Positions 46,634-55,316 of a stretch of DNA of 64,000 nucleotides are shown here, one piece after another. A program made the translations under genes and the position numbers. Source of the DNA: Hoylesella buccalis ATCC 35310 (lineage in GTDB: Bacteria; Bacteroidota; Bacteroidia; Bacteroidales; Bacteroidaceae); assembly GCF_025151385.1 (NCBI RefSeq), contig NZ_CP102287.1, positions 62,001 through 126,000 on the forward strand, read 5' to 3'. How positions within the stretch are numbered: position 1 is the first letter of the stretch; each line of letters starts with the position of its first letter. Below the pieces are notes generated by a model. That model was not told the DNA's origin. It worked only from the letters and a program-made list of their open reading frames with translations, and did no database searches.

Positions 46634-47766
46634 AAATTATATTTACTTTAGCTTCTTTGGGCAGTGGTGGCGCAGAACGTGTGGTAAGTCTGCTCTCTGG
46701 CGACTTTGTTGATAGAGGTCATCAGGTGGAGATAGTATGTTTGCGGTACAGTGACTATTATTATAAGGTGAACAAGCGAGTGAAGGTTGTAATGACCGCA
46801 AACGAAAAGTCTGCCAAGGGCACGGATGAACAAGTTACAGAAGAAGACAGCAATGTAAGATTTGTAGAGAACCTACAAGATATGAACAGACGAAGGGCTT
46901 GGCTTAGAAACCATGTTTGCGAGGAAAAGCCCGATGTCGTGATTGCCTTTACAGAAGGTGTCTACCTCTTTACCATATTGGCATTGCTTGGAACGCATAC
47001 GCCCATCATATCTTCGGAGAGGATAGACCCACGCACACAACCGTTGGTGCGTCGATTGCTAAAAGTCTTTGTCTTGCCCTTTACAAATGTCTTTGTGGTA
47101 CAGACACAGGCCATTAAGGATTACTTTCCGCATTGGATACGTAAAAAAACTCGTATTGTTTTCAATCCCGTAAGGGAAGAAGCCCTTAAAGAGGTGGATA
47201 GTACAAAGGTGCATAAAACCAAGACCATCATCTCTGTGGCACGTCTCTATCCACAAAAACGGCATGAAGTATTGATAGGAGCGTTTGCCAAGATAGCCGC
47301 CAAGCATCAAGCATGGAGACTGGTCATTTATGGAGAGGGACCAGAACGAGGACGGCTTACCAATTATATTAATGAGATGGAAGGCATGGTGCCAGGATTG
47401 TCGAAGCGAATAATGCTGCCAGGTAAGACAGCGGAAGTGGTAGAACGACTCCGAGAAAGTGCTGTCTTTGCGCTGAGCAGCGACTCAGAAGGTATGAGCA
47501 ATGCAATGATAGAGGCTGTGTGCGTGGGGCTGCCTATCGTGACGACACGGGTGTCGGGAGTTAAAGAACTGGTTCATGAGGGCGAAAATGGATATGTAGT
47601 GCCATGTGGGGACATTGACCAAATGGCAGAGAGTCTGGATAGCTTGTTAGACAACGAGTCTCTGCTCCAACAATTTGGGCAGAACAGCAGGAAGATGAGA
47701 GAACAATTCCGAATAGAAAACATAGCTGCACAATGGATGCAGATAATAGAAAATATAGTCAAATAA
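46630..47766 (+). CDS. Family 4 glycosyltransferase
   Basis: 378 residues of a GT-B retaining enzyme: KIIFTLASLGSGGAERVVSL at the N-terminus, ISVARLYPQKRHEVLIGAFA near 199, LVIYGEGPERGRL near 232, and SSDSEGMSNAMIEAVCVGLP near 286 with the E-x7-E motif. It begins by overlapping the MBOAT remnant. Its stop codon (47764-47766) is immediately followed by the 256-bp MITE-like element. Confidence 0.93.
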   Translation: MKIIFTLASLGSGGAERVVSLLSGDFVDRGHQVEIVCLRYSDYYYKVNKRVKVVMTANEKSAKGTDEQVTEEDSNVRFVENLQDMNRRRAWLRNHVCEEKPDVVIAFTEGVYLFTILALLGTHTPIISSERIDPRTQPLVRRLLKVFVLPFTNVFVVQTQAIKDYFPHWIRKKTRIVFNPVREEALKEVDSTKVHKTKTIISVARLYPQKRHEVLIGAFAKIAAKHQAWRLVIYGEGPERGRLTNYINEMEGMVPGLSKRIMLPGKTAEVVERLRESAVFALSSDSEGMSNAMIEAVCVGLPIVTTRVSGVKELVHEGENGYVVPCGDIDQMAESLDSLLDNESLLQQFGQNSRKMREQFRIENIAAQWMQIIENIVK

Positions 47767-48022
47767 GGGCGGTTCTATAAATTAGCTTTGACAGATTGCG
47801 GAGCTATTTTTGGTTCAATTTACTTGTGAGTGAAGGAGTATAGCGCGCTATACGACTGAACGAACAAGTAAATTGAACCAAAAACGGAGCAAGCCGAATA
47901 CAATCAAACTTGTTTGAATTGTTGAGGCGCAGCCTGTTTTATATAAAAAGAGACCGCAAGATGACAAAATGTAAAAAGACTAACATGTAAAAACTTTACG
48001 GCGGTAATTTATAAAACCGCTC
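47767..48022. mobile_element. MITE-like 256-bp element with imperfect terminal inverted repeats
   Basis: The ends GGGCGGTTCTATAAATT (47767-47783) and, on the other strand, GAGCGGTTTTATAAATT (48022-48006) match at 15 of 17 positions. The flanking bases are ATAA on both sides (47763-47766 and 48023-48026), a possible 4-bp target duplication. There is no open frame of note inside. It contains a large palindrome at 47807-47884. It sits exactly at the stop codon of the glycosyltransferase gene and 15 bp before the epimerase start. Confidence 0.6.
47807..47884. repeat. 78-bp palindrome with 21-bp perfect arms
   Basis: The left arm TTTTTGGTTCAATTTACTTG plus T (47807-47827) pairs perfectly with 47864-47884. 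At the centre, GTATAGCG/CGCTATAC (47838-47853) is itself a perfect 16-base palindrome. Two ten-base spacers, GAGTGAAGGA and GACTGAACGA, flank the centre and resemble each other directly rather than as complements. It could form a strong hairpin or cruciform and act as a terminator or protein-binding site. Confidence 0.9.
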
Positions 48023-48037
48023 ATAACCTATCAAGAT

Positions 48038-49075
48038 ATGAAAATTCTTATAACGGGTGCGGCAGGTTTCATTGGCTCGAAGCTAATGTATGAACTTGCA
48101 CAGCGAGGTGACTTTGTTGTGGGCGTTGATTGCATCAACGATTATTATGATGTCCGCATGAAGTATGGGCGTCTGCAAATGTGTGGTTTCAATGAATATG
48201 ACGTTTCTTGGCATCAGAATATCGTACAGAGTTCAAAATTTGAGAACTGCTTGTTTGTGCGCATGGATATTGCAGACAAGGAAGCGATGGAACAACTTTT
48301 CTTGCGTTATCACTTCGATAAGGTGATGAACTTGGCGGCTCAAGCAGGGGTGAGATATTCCATACAAAATCCCTTTGCCTACCTGCACAGCAATCTTGTT
48401 GGATTCCTGAATGTGTTGGAGTGTTGTAGAAACCATGAGGTAAGTCATTTGGTTTTTGCCTCTTCGAGTTCAGTGTACGGACTTAACGAACATGTGCCAT
48501 ATCATGAGAACGACAAGGTTGACTCGCCAGTGAGCATGTATGCTGCCAGTAAGAAGTCTAACGAGCTGATGGCTCATGCGTATGGCAAATTGTACGGGTT
48601 CAGTGTAACAGGACTTAGGTATTTTACCGTTTACGGTCCTTGGGGACGCCCCGATATGTCGCCAATGTTGTTTGCCAACGCTATATCTAAAGGAGAACCT
48701 ATCAAGGTGTTCAACCATGGCGACATGATACGCGACTTTACCTACATCGATGATATTGTCAATGGAACGATACGGGTGATAGATTCTACTTTGAACGCAG
48801 AGGACTGTCCTCACCATGTGCCTTATAAAATTTATAACATAGGCTGTTCGCATCCTGTAAAACTCATGGATTTCATTGCGGAGATAGAGCAGGCATTGGG
48901 TAAGAAAGCCGAAAAAATATATTTGCCTATGCAGCCGGGAGATGTGTATCAGACCAATGCAGACACCACAAGGCTACAGACAGAGTTAGGTTATCAGCCG
49001 CATTTTAGTTTGCACGAAGGAATTGGCAAGTTTGTGGAATGGTATCAATCAGATCAAAATCCATTGAGAGATTAA
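48038..49075 (+). CDS. UDP-glucuronate 4-epimerase (SDR family)
   Basis: 345 residues of an extended SDR: KILITGAAGFIGSKLMYELA (2-21), MNLAAQAGVRYSIQNPFAYL near 97-116, FASSSSVYGLN near 138, catalytic SMYAASKKSNELMAHAYG near 167, and RYFTVYGPWGRPDMSPMLFA near 195. These fit the bacterial GAE/CapI type that interconverts UDP-GlcA and UDP-GalA. The Ugd gene downstream, joined by an 8-bp repeat array, makes its substrate, which supports the assignment. Confidence 0.9.
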   Translation: MKILITGAAGFIGSKLMYELAQRGDFVVGVDCINDYYDVRMKYGRLQMCGFNEYDVSWHQNIVQSSKFENCLFVRMDIADKEAMEQLFLRYHFDKVMNLAAQAGVRYSIQNPFAYLHSNLVGFLNVLECCRNHEVSHLVFASSSSVYGLNEHVPYHENDKVDSPVSMYAASKKSNELMAHAYGKLYGFSVTGLRYFTVYGPWGRPDMSPMLFANAISKGEPIKVFNHGDMIRDFTYIDDIVNGTIRVIDSTLNAEDCPHHVPYKIYNIGCSHPVKLMDFIAEIEQALGKKAEKIYLPMQPGDVYQTNADTTRLQTELGYQPHFSLHEGIGKFVEWYQSDQNPLRD

Positions 49076-49169
49076 CTCGTTAACTCGTCAACTTGTCAAC
49101 TTGTCAACTCGTTAACTTGTCAACTTGTCAACTTAATAACTTACCAACTCATTAACTTAAAAACTCAAA
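49074..49169. repeat. 8-bp tandem repeat filling the epimerase-ugd gap
   Basis: Twelve 8-bp units run without a break from the last two bases of the epimerase stop codon to one base before the ugd ATG. Most read AACTTGTC or AACTCGTT; the last five are more degenerate (AACTTAAT, AACTTACC, AACTCATT, AACTTAAA, AACTCAAA). Confidence 0.9.
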
Positions 49170-49170
49170 T

Positions 49171-50487
49171 ATGAACATAGCAATAGTAGGAACAGGATAT
49201 GTAGGTTTGGTTAGTGGAACCTGTTTTGCAGAAATGGGTGCCAACGTAACCTGCGTAGATGTAGATCAAAAGAAAGTAGACATGCTTTTGAAGGGCATTG
49301 TACCCATTTACGAGCCGGGCTTGGATGAAATGGTGCAGAGAAATGTAAAAGAAGGAAGACTACATTTCACCACAGATTTAACATCTGTATTGGAAGATGT
49401 GGAGGTCGTATTTTCTGCCGTAGGCACACCTCCTGACGAAGATGGAAGTGCAGATTTGCATTATGTGTTGCAAGTGGCGCATACTGTTGGAGCCAATATC
49501 AACAAATATACAGTGTTGGTGACCAAGTCTACCGTTCCTGTCGGAACTGCTAAGAAAGTCAAGGCTGCTATACAGGAAGAACTTGACAAACGTGGTGTGG
49601 ATATACCCTTTGATGTGGCAAGCAATCCCGAGTTTCTGAAAGAGGGAGCAGCCATCAAGGACTTTATGAGTCCTGACCGTGTCGTCGTAGGAGTGGAAAG
49701 CGACAGAGCCAAAGAACTGTTGGTGAAGTTGTACCGTCCATTTATGATGAATAATTTTCGTGTCATCTTTACAGACATACCTTCAGCGGAGATGATTAAA
49801 TACGCAGCCAATTCAATGCTCGCCACTCGTATCAGCTTTATGAACGATATCGCCAACTTATGTGAGCTGATTGGTGCCGACGTCAACATGGTTCGCAAAG
49901 GTATAGGTGCTGATACACGCATTGGAAATAAATTCTTGTATCCAGGTTGTGGATATGGAGGAAGTTGTTTTCCAAAAGATGTGAAAGCACTGATAAAGAC
50001 AGCAGAGAAGAATGGTTACGACATGAAAGTGCTAAAGGCGGTAGAGGCTGTGAACGCATCGCAGAAAGAAGTTGTTTTCAAGAAACTGAACAATTACTAT
50101 CAAGGCAAGTTGAAAGGAAAAAAAATAGCAATATGGGGACTTTCCTTCAAGGCAGAGACAGACGATATGCGAGAGGCAACCTCGCTTATAACTATTGAGT
50201 TATTGAAACAGGCAGGTGCTAATATTTGTGTCTTCGATCCTGTTGCCATGGAGGAATGTCAGCGTAGGGTAGGTGATGCTGTAGTTTACGCTACAGATAT
50301 GTATGATGCCGTTCTTGATGCCGATGCATTGTTGGTGCTTACTGAATGGAAACAATTCCGTCTGCCAAGCTGGGGAGTTGTGAAGAAATCTATGAACACG
50401 CCTCTGGTTATTGACGGAAGAAACATCTTTGTTCCAAACGACATGAAGGCTCTCGGATTTGAGTATCACAGCATAGGAAGGAAGTAA
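49171..50487 (+). CDS. ugd: UDP-glucose 6-dehydrogenase
   Basis: 438 residues of the common long Ugd type: IAIVGTGYVGLVSGTCFAEM (3-22), VFSAVGTPPDEDGSADL, VTKSTVPVGTA, SNPEFLKEGAAIKDFMSPDR, and GCGYGGSCFPKDVKALIKTA near 260 with the catalytic Cys. It supplies UDP-GlcA for the epimerase just upstream. It is clearly distinct from the Ugd at 25470, for example in length and in the FPKD versus LPKD loop. Confidence 0.95.
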   Translation: MNIAIVGTGYVGLVSGTCFAEMGANVTCVDVDQKKVDMLLKGIVPIYEPGLDEMVQRNVKEGRLHFTTDLTSVLEDVEVVFSAVGTPPDEDGSADLHYVLQVAHTVGANINKYTVLVTKSTVPVGTAKKVKAAIQEELDKRGVDIPFDVASNPEFLKEGAAIKDFMSPDRVVVGVESDRAKELLVKLYRPFMMNNFRVIFTDIPSAEMIKYAANSMLATRISFMNDIANLCELIGADVNMVRKGIGADTRIGNKFLYPGCGYGGSCFPKDVKALIKTAEKNGYDMKVLKAVEAVNASQKEVVFKKLNNYYQGKLKGKKIAIWGLSFKAETDDMREATSLITIELLKQAGANICVFDPVAMEECQRRVGDAVVYATDMYDAVLDADALLVLTEWKQFRLPSWGVVKKSMNTPLVIDGRNIFVPNDMKALGFEYHSIGRK

Positions 50488-50605
50488 CTCAAGTTTTAGT
50501 TTTAGATTTGGTAATATTTGCTTAATGGACGCAAGAACCGTGCGTACCTATTTTAATACGGTTACGAATTCTTAGCTTGGTGATTCTTGGTTAAGGTATT
50601 TGTTA

Positions 50606-50994
50606 GTTTTTGTCGTGTTATTTTACCAAAAAACGACCATCTAAAATCTTCAAAATAGAAAAAATCAATAGGCAAACGCACAACAAAAATGGGCTAATTT
50701 TAACAAAATAAATGTCTTTTCAAACTGAAGCATTGATTTAATGCCCTTGGAAACACGCATTAGAGCTGTTATTAACATGTAATAACCGCATTAAAGCATG
50801 CAACTTGCAGGCTTGTCTCAATGCCTTTGCCGCAAAAAACTGATAAAATTAGGAATGAAAAGAGATGGTTTTGTTTTAACATGCTCAACATCAACAAATT
50901 ACAAACATTGCTCAAATTTTGCGTATTTGCGACCAATTTTGCTGTTGGATGATTTCACGCGAGTTATGAGAGGCACTTTGTAAAGATAATTCAG
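50606..50994 (+). repeat. 389-bp dispersed non-coding repeat, copy B
   Basis: Same sequence family as 28954-29341, colinear across the whole length with scattered substitutions. Inverted repeats kept here are GTTATT/AATAAC at about 50768-50786 and TGCAA-C-TTGCA near 50799. It ends 153 bp before the start of the acyltransferase remnant, almost the same spacing as copy A has to glf. The 660-bp gap from 50488 to 51148 otherwise looks empty. Confidence 0.85.
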
Positions 50995-51147
50995 TATTTA
51001 TATTCCTTCAATATAACGTATTATAAATTTTACAAACACTGTTTTGTGAGTGTTTTTTGTAGTCACATCATTCTTTATATGAATGCACATTGGTAGTGCC
51101 TTTTCATAAAAACATTTTTCGAAATTCGAATAAATAGATAATCTCTC

Positions 51148-51360
51148 ATGGAGAATCCCCGTGTTTTCTGTATTGATGCGCTCAAGGCATTTGCCATACT
51201 TGCTGTGATAACAGGCCATTTGTCGTCTTATTGTTACTATGGTTGGAATATTGAACCCAATCCCAGTAGTTTGGCGGCATTTGTGAGTTTGTTCCACATG
51301 CCTTTGTGTGTATATATCAAAGGCGTTGTATGCAATGCAGTTAGGATTTGTTTTTGGTAG
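51148..51360 (+). pseudogene. Remnant of an acyltransferase-3 family membrane protein
   Basis: 70 residues. VFCIDALKAFAILAVITGHL and AFVSLFHMPLCVYIKG match the start of acyltransferase-3 (OafA/NodX-like) proteins, which normally continue for about 330 residues with ten membrane segments. Here the frame changes after the first 50-odd residues and stops, and the next glycosyltransferase starts 36 bp later. The main body is deleted. It is still preceded by the 388-bp repeat at the usual distance. Confidence 0.75.
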
Positions 51361-51396
51361 ATAATTATAAAGGTTAGGATAAAAAAATAAAAGAGC

Positions 51397-52221
51397 ATGA
51401 GTAGGTTGAAGTTTTCTGTCATCATGTCGATTTATAAAAACGACAACCCTGAATATTTGCAGGTGGCTTTGGACAGCATCATTCGTCAAACGCTGGTGCC
51501 AGACGAGATTGTGCTGATAGCCGATGGTCCTGTACCACAAGCGTTAATAGATGTGGTGGAGAATACGAAAGCTCGGTTTGCGGGCTTGCATGCTTATTAT
51601 CAGGATAAGAACAGAGGATTGGGTGGAGCGTTGCGCATTGCCGTGGAAAAGGCACAGCATGATTATCTTGCTCGCATGGACAGCGATGACATTTCGTTGC
51701 CCGACCGTTTTGAGAAACAGATGAGATGTTTTGAGGAAGACCATGATTTGGCGGTAGTTGGGGGGATGATAACCGAATTTGTCGACTCGCCTGAGCATGT
51801 GGTGAGCAAGCGCATCTTGCCTTTGGATGACAGCGGTATCAAGCGGTTTATGCAATCGCGGTGTGGTGTGAATCATGTTACGGTTGTCATGAAGAAAAGC
51901 GAACTGCTGCGTGCCGGCAATTATCAGCAGGATTTCAAGCAAGAAGATTATTATCTTTGGGCGCGCATGATTGAGGCTGGATGCAAGTTTCGCAACATTC
52001 CCGACATTGTGGTGAACGTGCGTTCGGGCAGAGACCAGTTTGCACGAAGAGGTGGCATGGCGTATTATAAGGATGTGCTTGCATTGAACAAGTGGATGTG
52101 GCAACACGGACTCATATCCCTTCCCAAGATGATATACAACGATATGGTGCGTGGCACCGTACAGTTTTTGCTACCCAACAGTGTAAGAACCTGGGTGTAT
52201 CAACGCTTTCTGCGAAAATAA
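51397..52221 (+). CDS. Family 2 glycosyltransferase
   Basis: 274 residues: LKFSVIMSIYKNDNPEYLQV, DEIVLIADGPVPQALI, NRGLGGALRIAVEKAQHDYL then ARMDSDDISLPDRFEKQM near 90 (DSDD metal site). The WARMIEAGCKFRNIPDIVVN stretch near 188 is typical of this GT2 subgroup (often galactosyl or rhamnosyl transferases). The next gene starts 22 bp on, in one run of closely spaced genes up to fabD. Confidence 0.93.
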   Translation: MSRLKFSVIMSIYKNDNPEYLQVALDSIIRQTLVPDEIVLIADGPVPQALIDVVENTKARFAGLHAYYQDKNRGLGGALRIAVEKAQHDYLARMDSDDISLPDRFEKQMRCFEEDHDLAVVGGMITEFVDSPEHVVSKRILPLDDSGIKRFMQSRCGVNHVTVVMKKSELLRAGNYQQDFKQEDYYLWARMIEAGCKFRNIPDIVVNVRSGRDQFARRGGMAYYKDVLALNKWMWQHGLISLPKMIYNDMVRGTVQFLLPNSVRTWVYQRFLRK

Positions 52222-52243
52222 AGCTAAATATTCGCTTTTACGG

Positions 52244-53137
52244 ATGCTTTTGGGACGTATATACAACCATGTTGTGAGGGAGAGACAATGGAACATCGGA
52301 TTTCCCGACAAGTCGTTGGAGGCGTTGGTGCATGGGGCATCTTTCTATGTTCGTATGCTTCGGCATTCCTACACCGACCGATGGTTTGCCGACCCCTTTG
52401 TGTTGGAGGTGACGGATGACGAAATCTTGCTTTTGGCAGAGGATTATGACATACACTTGAGACGTGGTCGCATATCGTTGTTGACAGTAGAGCGCAACAC
52501 ACTTGAGTTGAAGAAGCTCACGCCTGTCTTGGATGTGGAACGGCATCTTAGTTTTCCTTGCATCGTGCGCAAGAATGGCAAAGTGTACATCATGCCCGAA
52601 AATCTTTTTGGCGAAGGACTTACGTTGTATGAGTTTGATCAGGAGACGTACAGTTGCCGTAAAGAGAAAGTAGTGTCGACACAACCTCTGGCGGATGCCG
52701 TCCTTACGGATGTGTTTGGGGAGGAGATGCTGTTGGGAACTTACTTGCCGTATGACAATCCTGTATTGCATACGTTTGTTTATAATGCCCAAGGAGAGGA
52801 GGTACGACGAGAGTCATACGTTTTTGCAGACAGAACGGCTCGCAATGCAGGAGCGTTTTTTGAATGTGAAGGTAAGCTATATCGACCCGCACAAGACGGA
52901 AAACTCTATTATGGGCAGGACATTGTCATACAACAGGTAACAAAAGATGAGATTGGCAGACTCGCTTTTCATGGGGTATGCCGACTTTCTGCGCCCACAA
53001 CCGGCCAGCCGTCGCGCATGCACACGCTCAATAGTTATAAAGGCGTGACGGTAGTAGACATGGCTACGTGCCAACATCCGCATATTGCTCGGGTGGCTGT
53101 ACAATTAAAAAAGCATTTCTGCGTTATCAAGAGGTGA
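52244..53137 (+). CDS. GH43-like beta-propeller protein of polysaccharide loci
   Basis: 297 residues. RWFADPFVLEVTDDEILLLA then EDYD near 47-70, HLSFPCIVRKNGKVYIMPEN near 103, and DAVLTDVFGEEMLLGTY near 150 recur as blades of a five-bladed propeller like that of GH43/GH32/GH68. The closest family I know is the N-terminal domain of plant GINT1 (glucosamine inositolphosphorylceramide transferase), found alone in many bacterial sugar loci. It has no signal peptide. Whether it binds, trims or transfers sugars is unknown. Its stop overlaps the next gene (GTGA). Confidence 0.65.
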   Translation: MLLGRIYNHVVRERQWNIGFPDKSLEALVHGASFYVRMLRHSYTDRWFADPFVLEVTDDEILLLAEDYDIHLRRGRISLLTVERNTLELKKLTPVLDVERHLSFPCIVRKNGKVYIMPENLFGEGLTLYEFDQETYSCRKEKVVSTQPLADAVLTDVFGEEMLLGTYLPYDNPVLHTFVYNAQGEEVRRESYVFADRTARNAGAFFECEGKLYRPAQDGKLYYGQDIVIQQVTKDEIGRLAFHGVCRLSAPTTGQPSRMHTLNSYKGVTVVDMATCQHPHIARVAVQLKKHFCVIKR

Positions 53138-54189
53138 GGATAGCTTATGTGGTTTCTGCGCTGAAGCACGCAGGTCCCGTGTCGGTGGTCATGCAACTGG
53201 CGAAGCAAATGGTTGAACATGGTCATGAGTGCAAGGTGTTTTACTTTGACGAGAACATCTTTGAACTTCCTTTTCCCACGGAAAAGGTAGACGGATACCG
53301 GCCCATCAACTTTTCCCACTACGATATTGTGCATGCCCATGGTATACGCCCCAATTTATATCTTACCTTTTACAAGCCGTGGTTTGGCAAGAAAACAAAA
53401 TTTGTAACCACGGTACATTGTTATATATGGGAAGAGTTTCGGGTCGGATTTGGCAGAATGGGAGGCTCTCTTTTCAGTCTGTTGTTCTTGGCTTCTGTCA
53501 GGACGTTGGATAAGGTAGTGGTGCTCAGCGATGATGCCGTTGGTTATTATTCACGCTGGGTGAACGCGCAGAAACTGGCTCGTTGCTACAATGGCATAGA
53601 TAAGCCACAGGGTAAGCTGTCCGTCAAGGAAGAAGAGCAGGTGCAGCAATTTAAGGGAGGTCACACGCTCATAGGTACATGTGCCTCATTGGTGAAGATA
53701 AAGGGAGTGGAACAGTTGGTACAAGCCCTTGCACAGTTGCCAGACAGGTTTCGCCTGTTGGTGATTGGCGAAGGAAACTTGCGATTGCCTCTTCAACAGC
53801 GGTGTGCTGAATTGGGCATTTCCCAAAGGGTAATGTTCATGGGTTTTGTCCCCGAAGGACATCGATACATGCCACTTATGGACGTATATGTGCAGACAAG
53901 TCTGAGCGAGGGCTTTTGCCTGGCACTGACAGAAGCAGCCATGTATGGAAAGAAGATAGTATGTGCAGACATTCGAGGGATGAAAGAAAAATATGCGGAT
54001 GATGAGATTACCTATTATCAATCAGGACACTCGGATGATTTGATACAGAAGATCCTGCAAGCAGAAAAGGAGGAAGACAAGCCGCTTCGTGCCAAACAAA
54101 AGGCATGCAAGCTGTTCTCTTCAGTGAGTATGTACGAGGCGTATCACGCTTTGTATCTGCAGCTTGTGCAAAATAAGAATAGCAAATGA
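53134..54189 (+). CDS. Family 4 glycosyltransferase
   Basis: 351 residues of GT-B type: RIAYVVSALKHAGPVSVVMQ at the N-terminus, DIVHAHGIRPNLYL near 67, GTCASLVKIKGVEQLVQALA near 190, LLVIGEGNLRLPLQQRC and TSLSEGFCLALTEAAMYGKK near 270 with the E-x7-E motif. Homology begins at the GTG at 53134, which overlaps the previous stop as GTGA; the open frame extends upstream inside the propeller gene but is not needed. It overlaps the next gene by four bases. Confidence 0.9.
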   Translation: MRIAYVVSALKHAGPVSVVMQLAKQMVEHGHECKVFYFDENIFELPFPTEKVDGYRPINFSHYDIVHAHGIRPNLYLTFYKPWFGKKTKFVTTVHCYIWEEFRVGFGRMGGSLFSLLFLASVRTLDKVVVLSDDAVGYYSRWVNAQKLARCYNGIDKPQGKLSVKEEEQVQQFKGGHTLIGTCASLVKIKGVEQLVQALAQLPDRFRLLVIGEGNLRLPLQQRCAELGISQRVMFMGFVPEGHRYMPLMDVYVQTSLSEGFCLALTEAAMYGKKIVCADIRGMKEKYADDEITYYQSGHSDDLIQKILQAEKEEDKPLRAKQKACKLFSSVSMYEAYHALYLQLVQNKNSK

Positions 54190-55304
54190 CGACATTTACG
54201 GATACAGAAAAAGTTTTCCTTGAACTGTACAAAGCAGGAGTGTGGGGAGAGATTGCCCACAAAGATGTCCTTGTAGGTAAGCATATAGACTGGAAAGCCG
54301 TGCTGGGCATGGCAGAGAAACAAGCTGTTGTAGGCAATGTGTCTGATGGTATTTCGCTTTTGAGAGAAGCAGAGCTGCCGCAGCCATTGAAGATGAAACT
54401 GATAACGTATGTACTCACCGTTAGGAGGAACAACGAAACGATGAATGCTGCCATCCCCGAGATATATCACTTGCTGGAAGACATTGATGTTGTGCCTGTC
54501 TTGCTGAAAGGACAAGGGGTGGCACAAAACTATCGTGACCCACTTTCTAGACAGTCGGGAGATGTCGACCTATATATTCCCGACACGGAACAGATAGCCG
54601 AGACTTACAAGTTGTGTCAACAAAAAATGAAGATGATAGAGCCTCTCGCCACCGATACAATGGAAGCTGTCTTTCAGTATCGCAATGTAGTGGTGGAGCT
54701 GCATGGCCGCATCAATCCGTATGTGAATAAAACCCTGGAACAGCGTTTCCCCGCTTGGTGTGATGCAATGTTTCGTGAGGAGAAGGAAAGAAAGGTCTGT
54801 GTAGGGGGTGGCTTTGCCGTGCTGCCTCCCTTGCGGTTGGACCTTGTCTTTGTCTTTGTACACTTGACAAGACATTATTTTGGTGGCGGAATAGGTTTGA
54901 GGCAGATAGCCGACTGGATGCGCCTGCTTTATGCACACCATGCGGATATTGACCAAGAGCAGTTGGCTCGTGACGTAACGTATTTGGGCATTGAAAAGAT
55001 ATGGAAAGTGTTTGCCGCCATGGCAGTTGACTTCTTGGGATACTCCAAAGATAAGATGCCACTTTATAACGAGCGGTATGCGGACATGGGCAAACAGGTG
55101 CTGCGCTATGTGTTGGACTCGGGAAACTTTGGGTATCACGATGTACGCACAAAAAGTAAATCCAAGAATTATTATGTGCGCAGGTGCAAGGCTTTCAGAG
55201 GCAATATGAGTAAAATCCTGCGTAACTTCTTCATGTTTCCTCACGAGACCATCTACAACATTCCTGGTTATTTGAAAAGTGGTATCAAGCGAACAAGATT
55301 TTAA
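54186..55304 (+). CDS. Nucleotidyltransferase-fold protein (NTP_transf_5 type)
   Basis: 372 residues. VVPVLLKGQGVAQNYRDPLS then RQSGDVDLYIPDTEQIAETY near 102-141 carry the G-x-DxDL metal site of the nucleotidyltransferase fold, and RRNNETMNAAIPEIYHLLED precedes it. VELHGRINPY near 167 and LDLVFVFVHLTRHYFGGGIG then LRQIADWMRL near 220 match the NTP_transf_5 family common in Bacteroidetes exopolysaccharide loci. It may modify a sugar or carrier, but no reaction is known to me. It is tightly coupled to the glycosyltransferase before it. Confidence 0.75.
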   Translation: MTTFTDTEKVFLELYKAGVWGEIAHKDVLVGKHIDWKAVLGMAEKQAVVGNVSDGISLLREAELPQPLKMKLITYVLTVRRNNETMNAAIPEIYHLLEDIDVVPVLLKGQGVAQNYRDPLSRQSGDVDLYIPDTEQIAETYKLCQQKMKMIEPLATDTMEAVFQYRNVVVELHGRINPYVNKTLEQRFPAWCDAMFREEKERKVCVGGGFAVLPPLRLDLVFVFVHLTRHYFGGGIGLRQIADWMRLLYAHHADIDQEQLARDVTYLGIEKIWKVFAAMAVDFLGYSKDKMPLYNERYADMGKQVLRYVLDSGNFGYHDVRTKSKSKNYYVRRCKAFRGNMSKILRNFFMFPHETIYNIPGYLKSGIKRTRF

Positions 55305-55316
55305 GTAGAGAACATT

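Noticed and set aside
50998..51540. A 180-residue open frame opposite the acyltransferase remnant and GT2 start
   Set aside because: It covers a recognised GT2 N-terminus in antisense, and the remnant on the plus strand has real homology. The minus-strand translation has no domain pattern.
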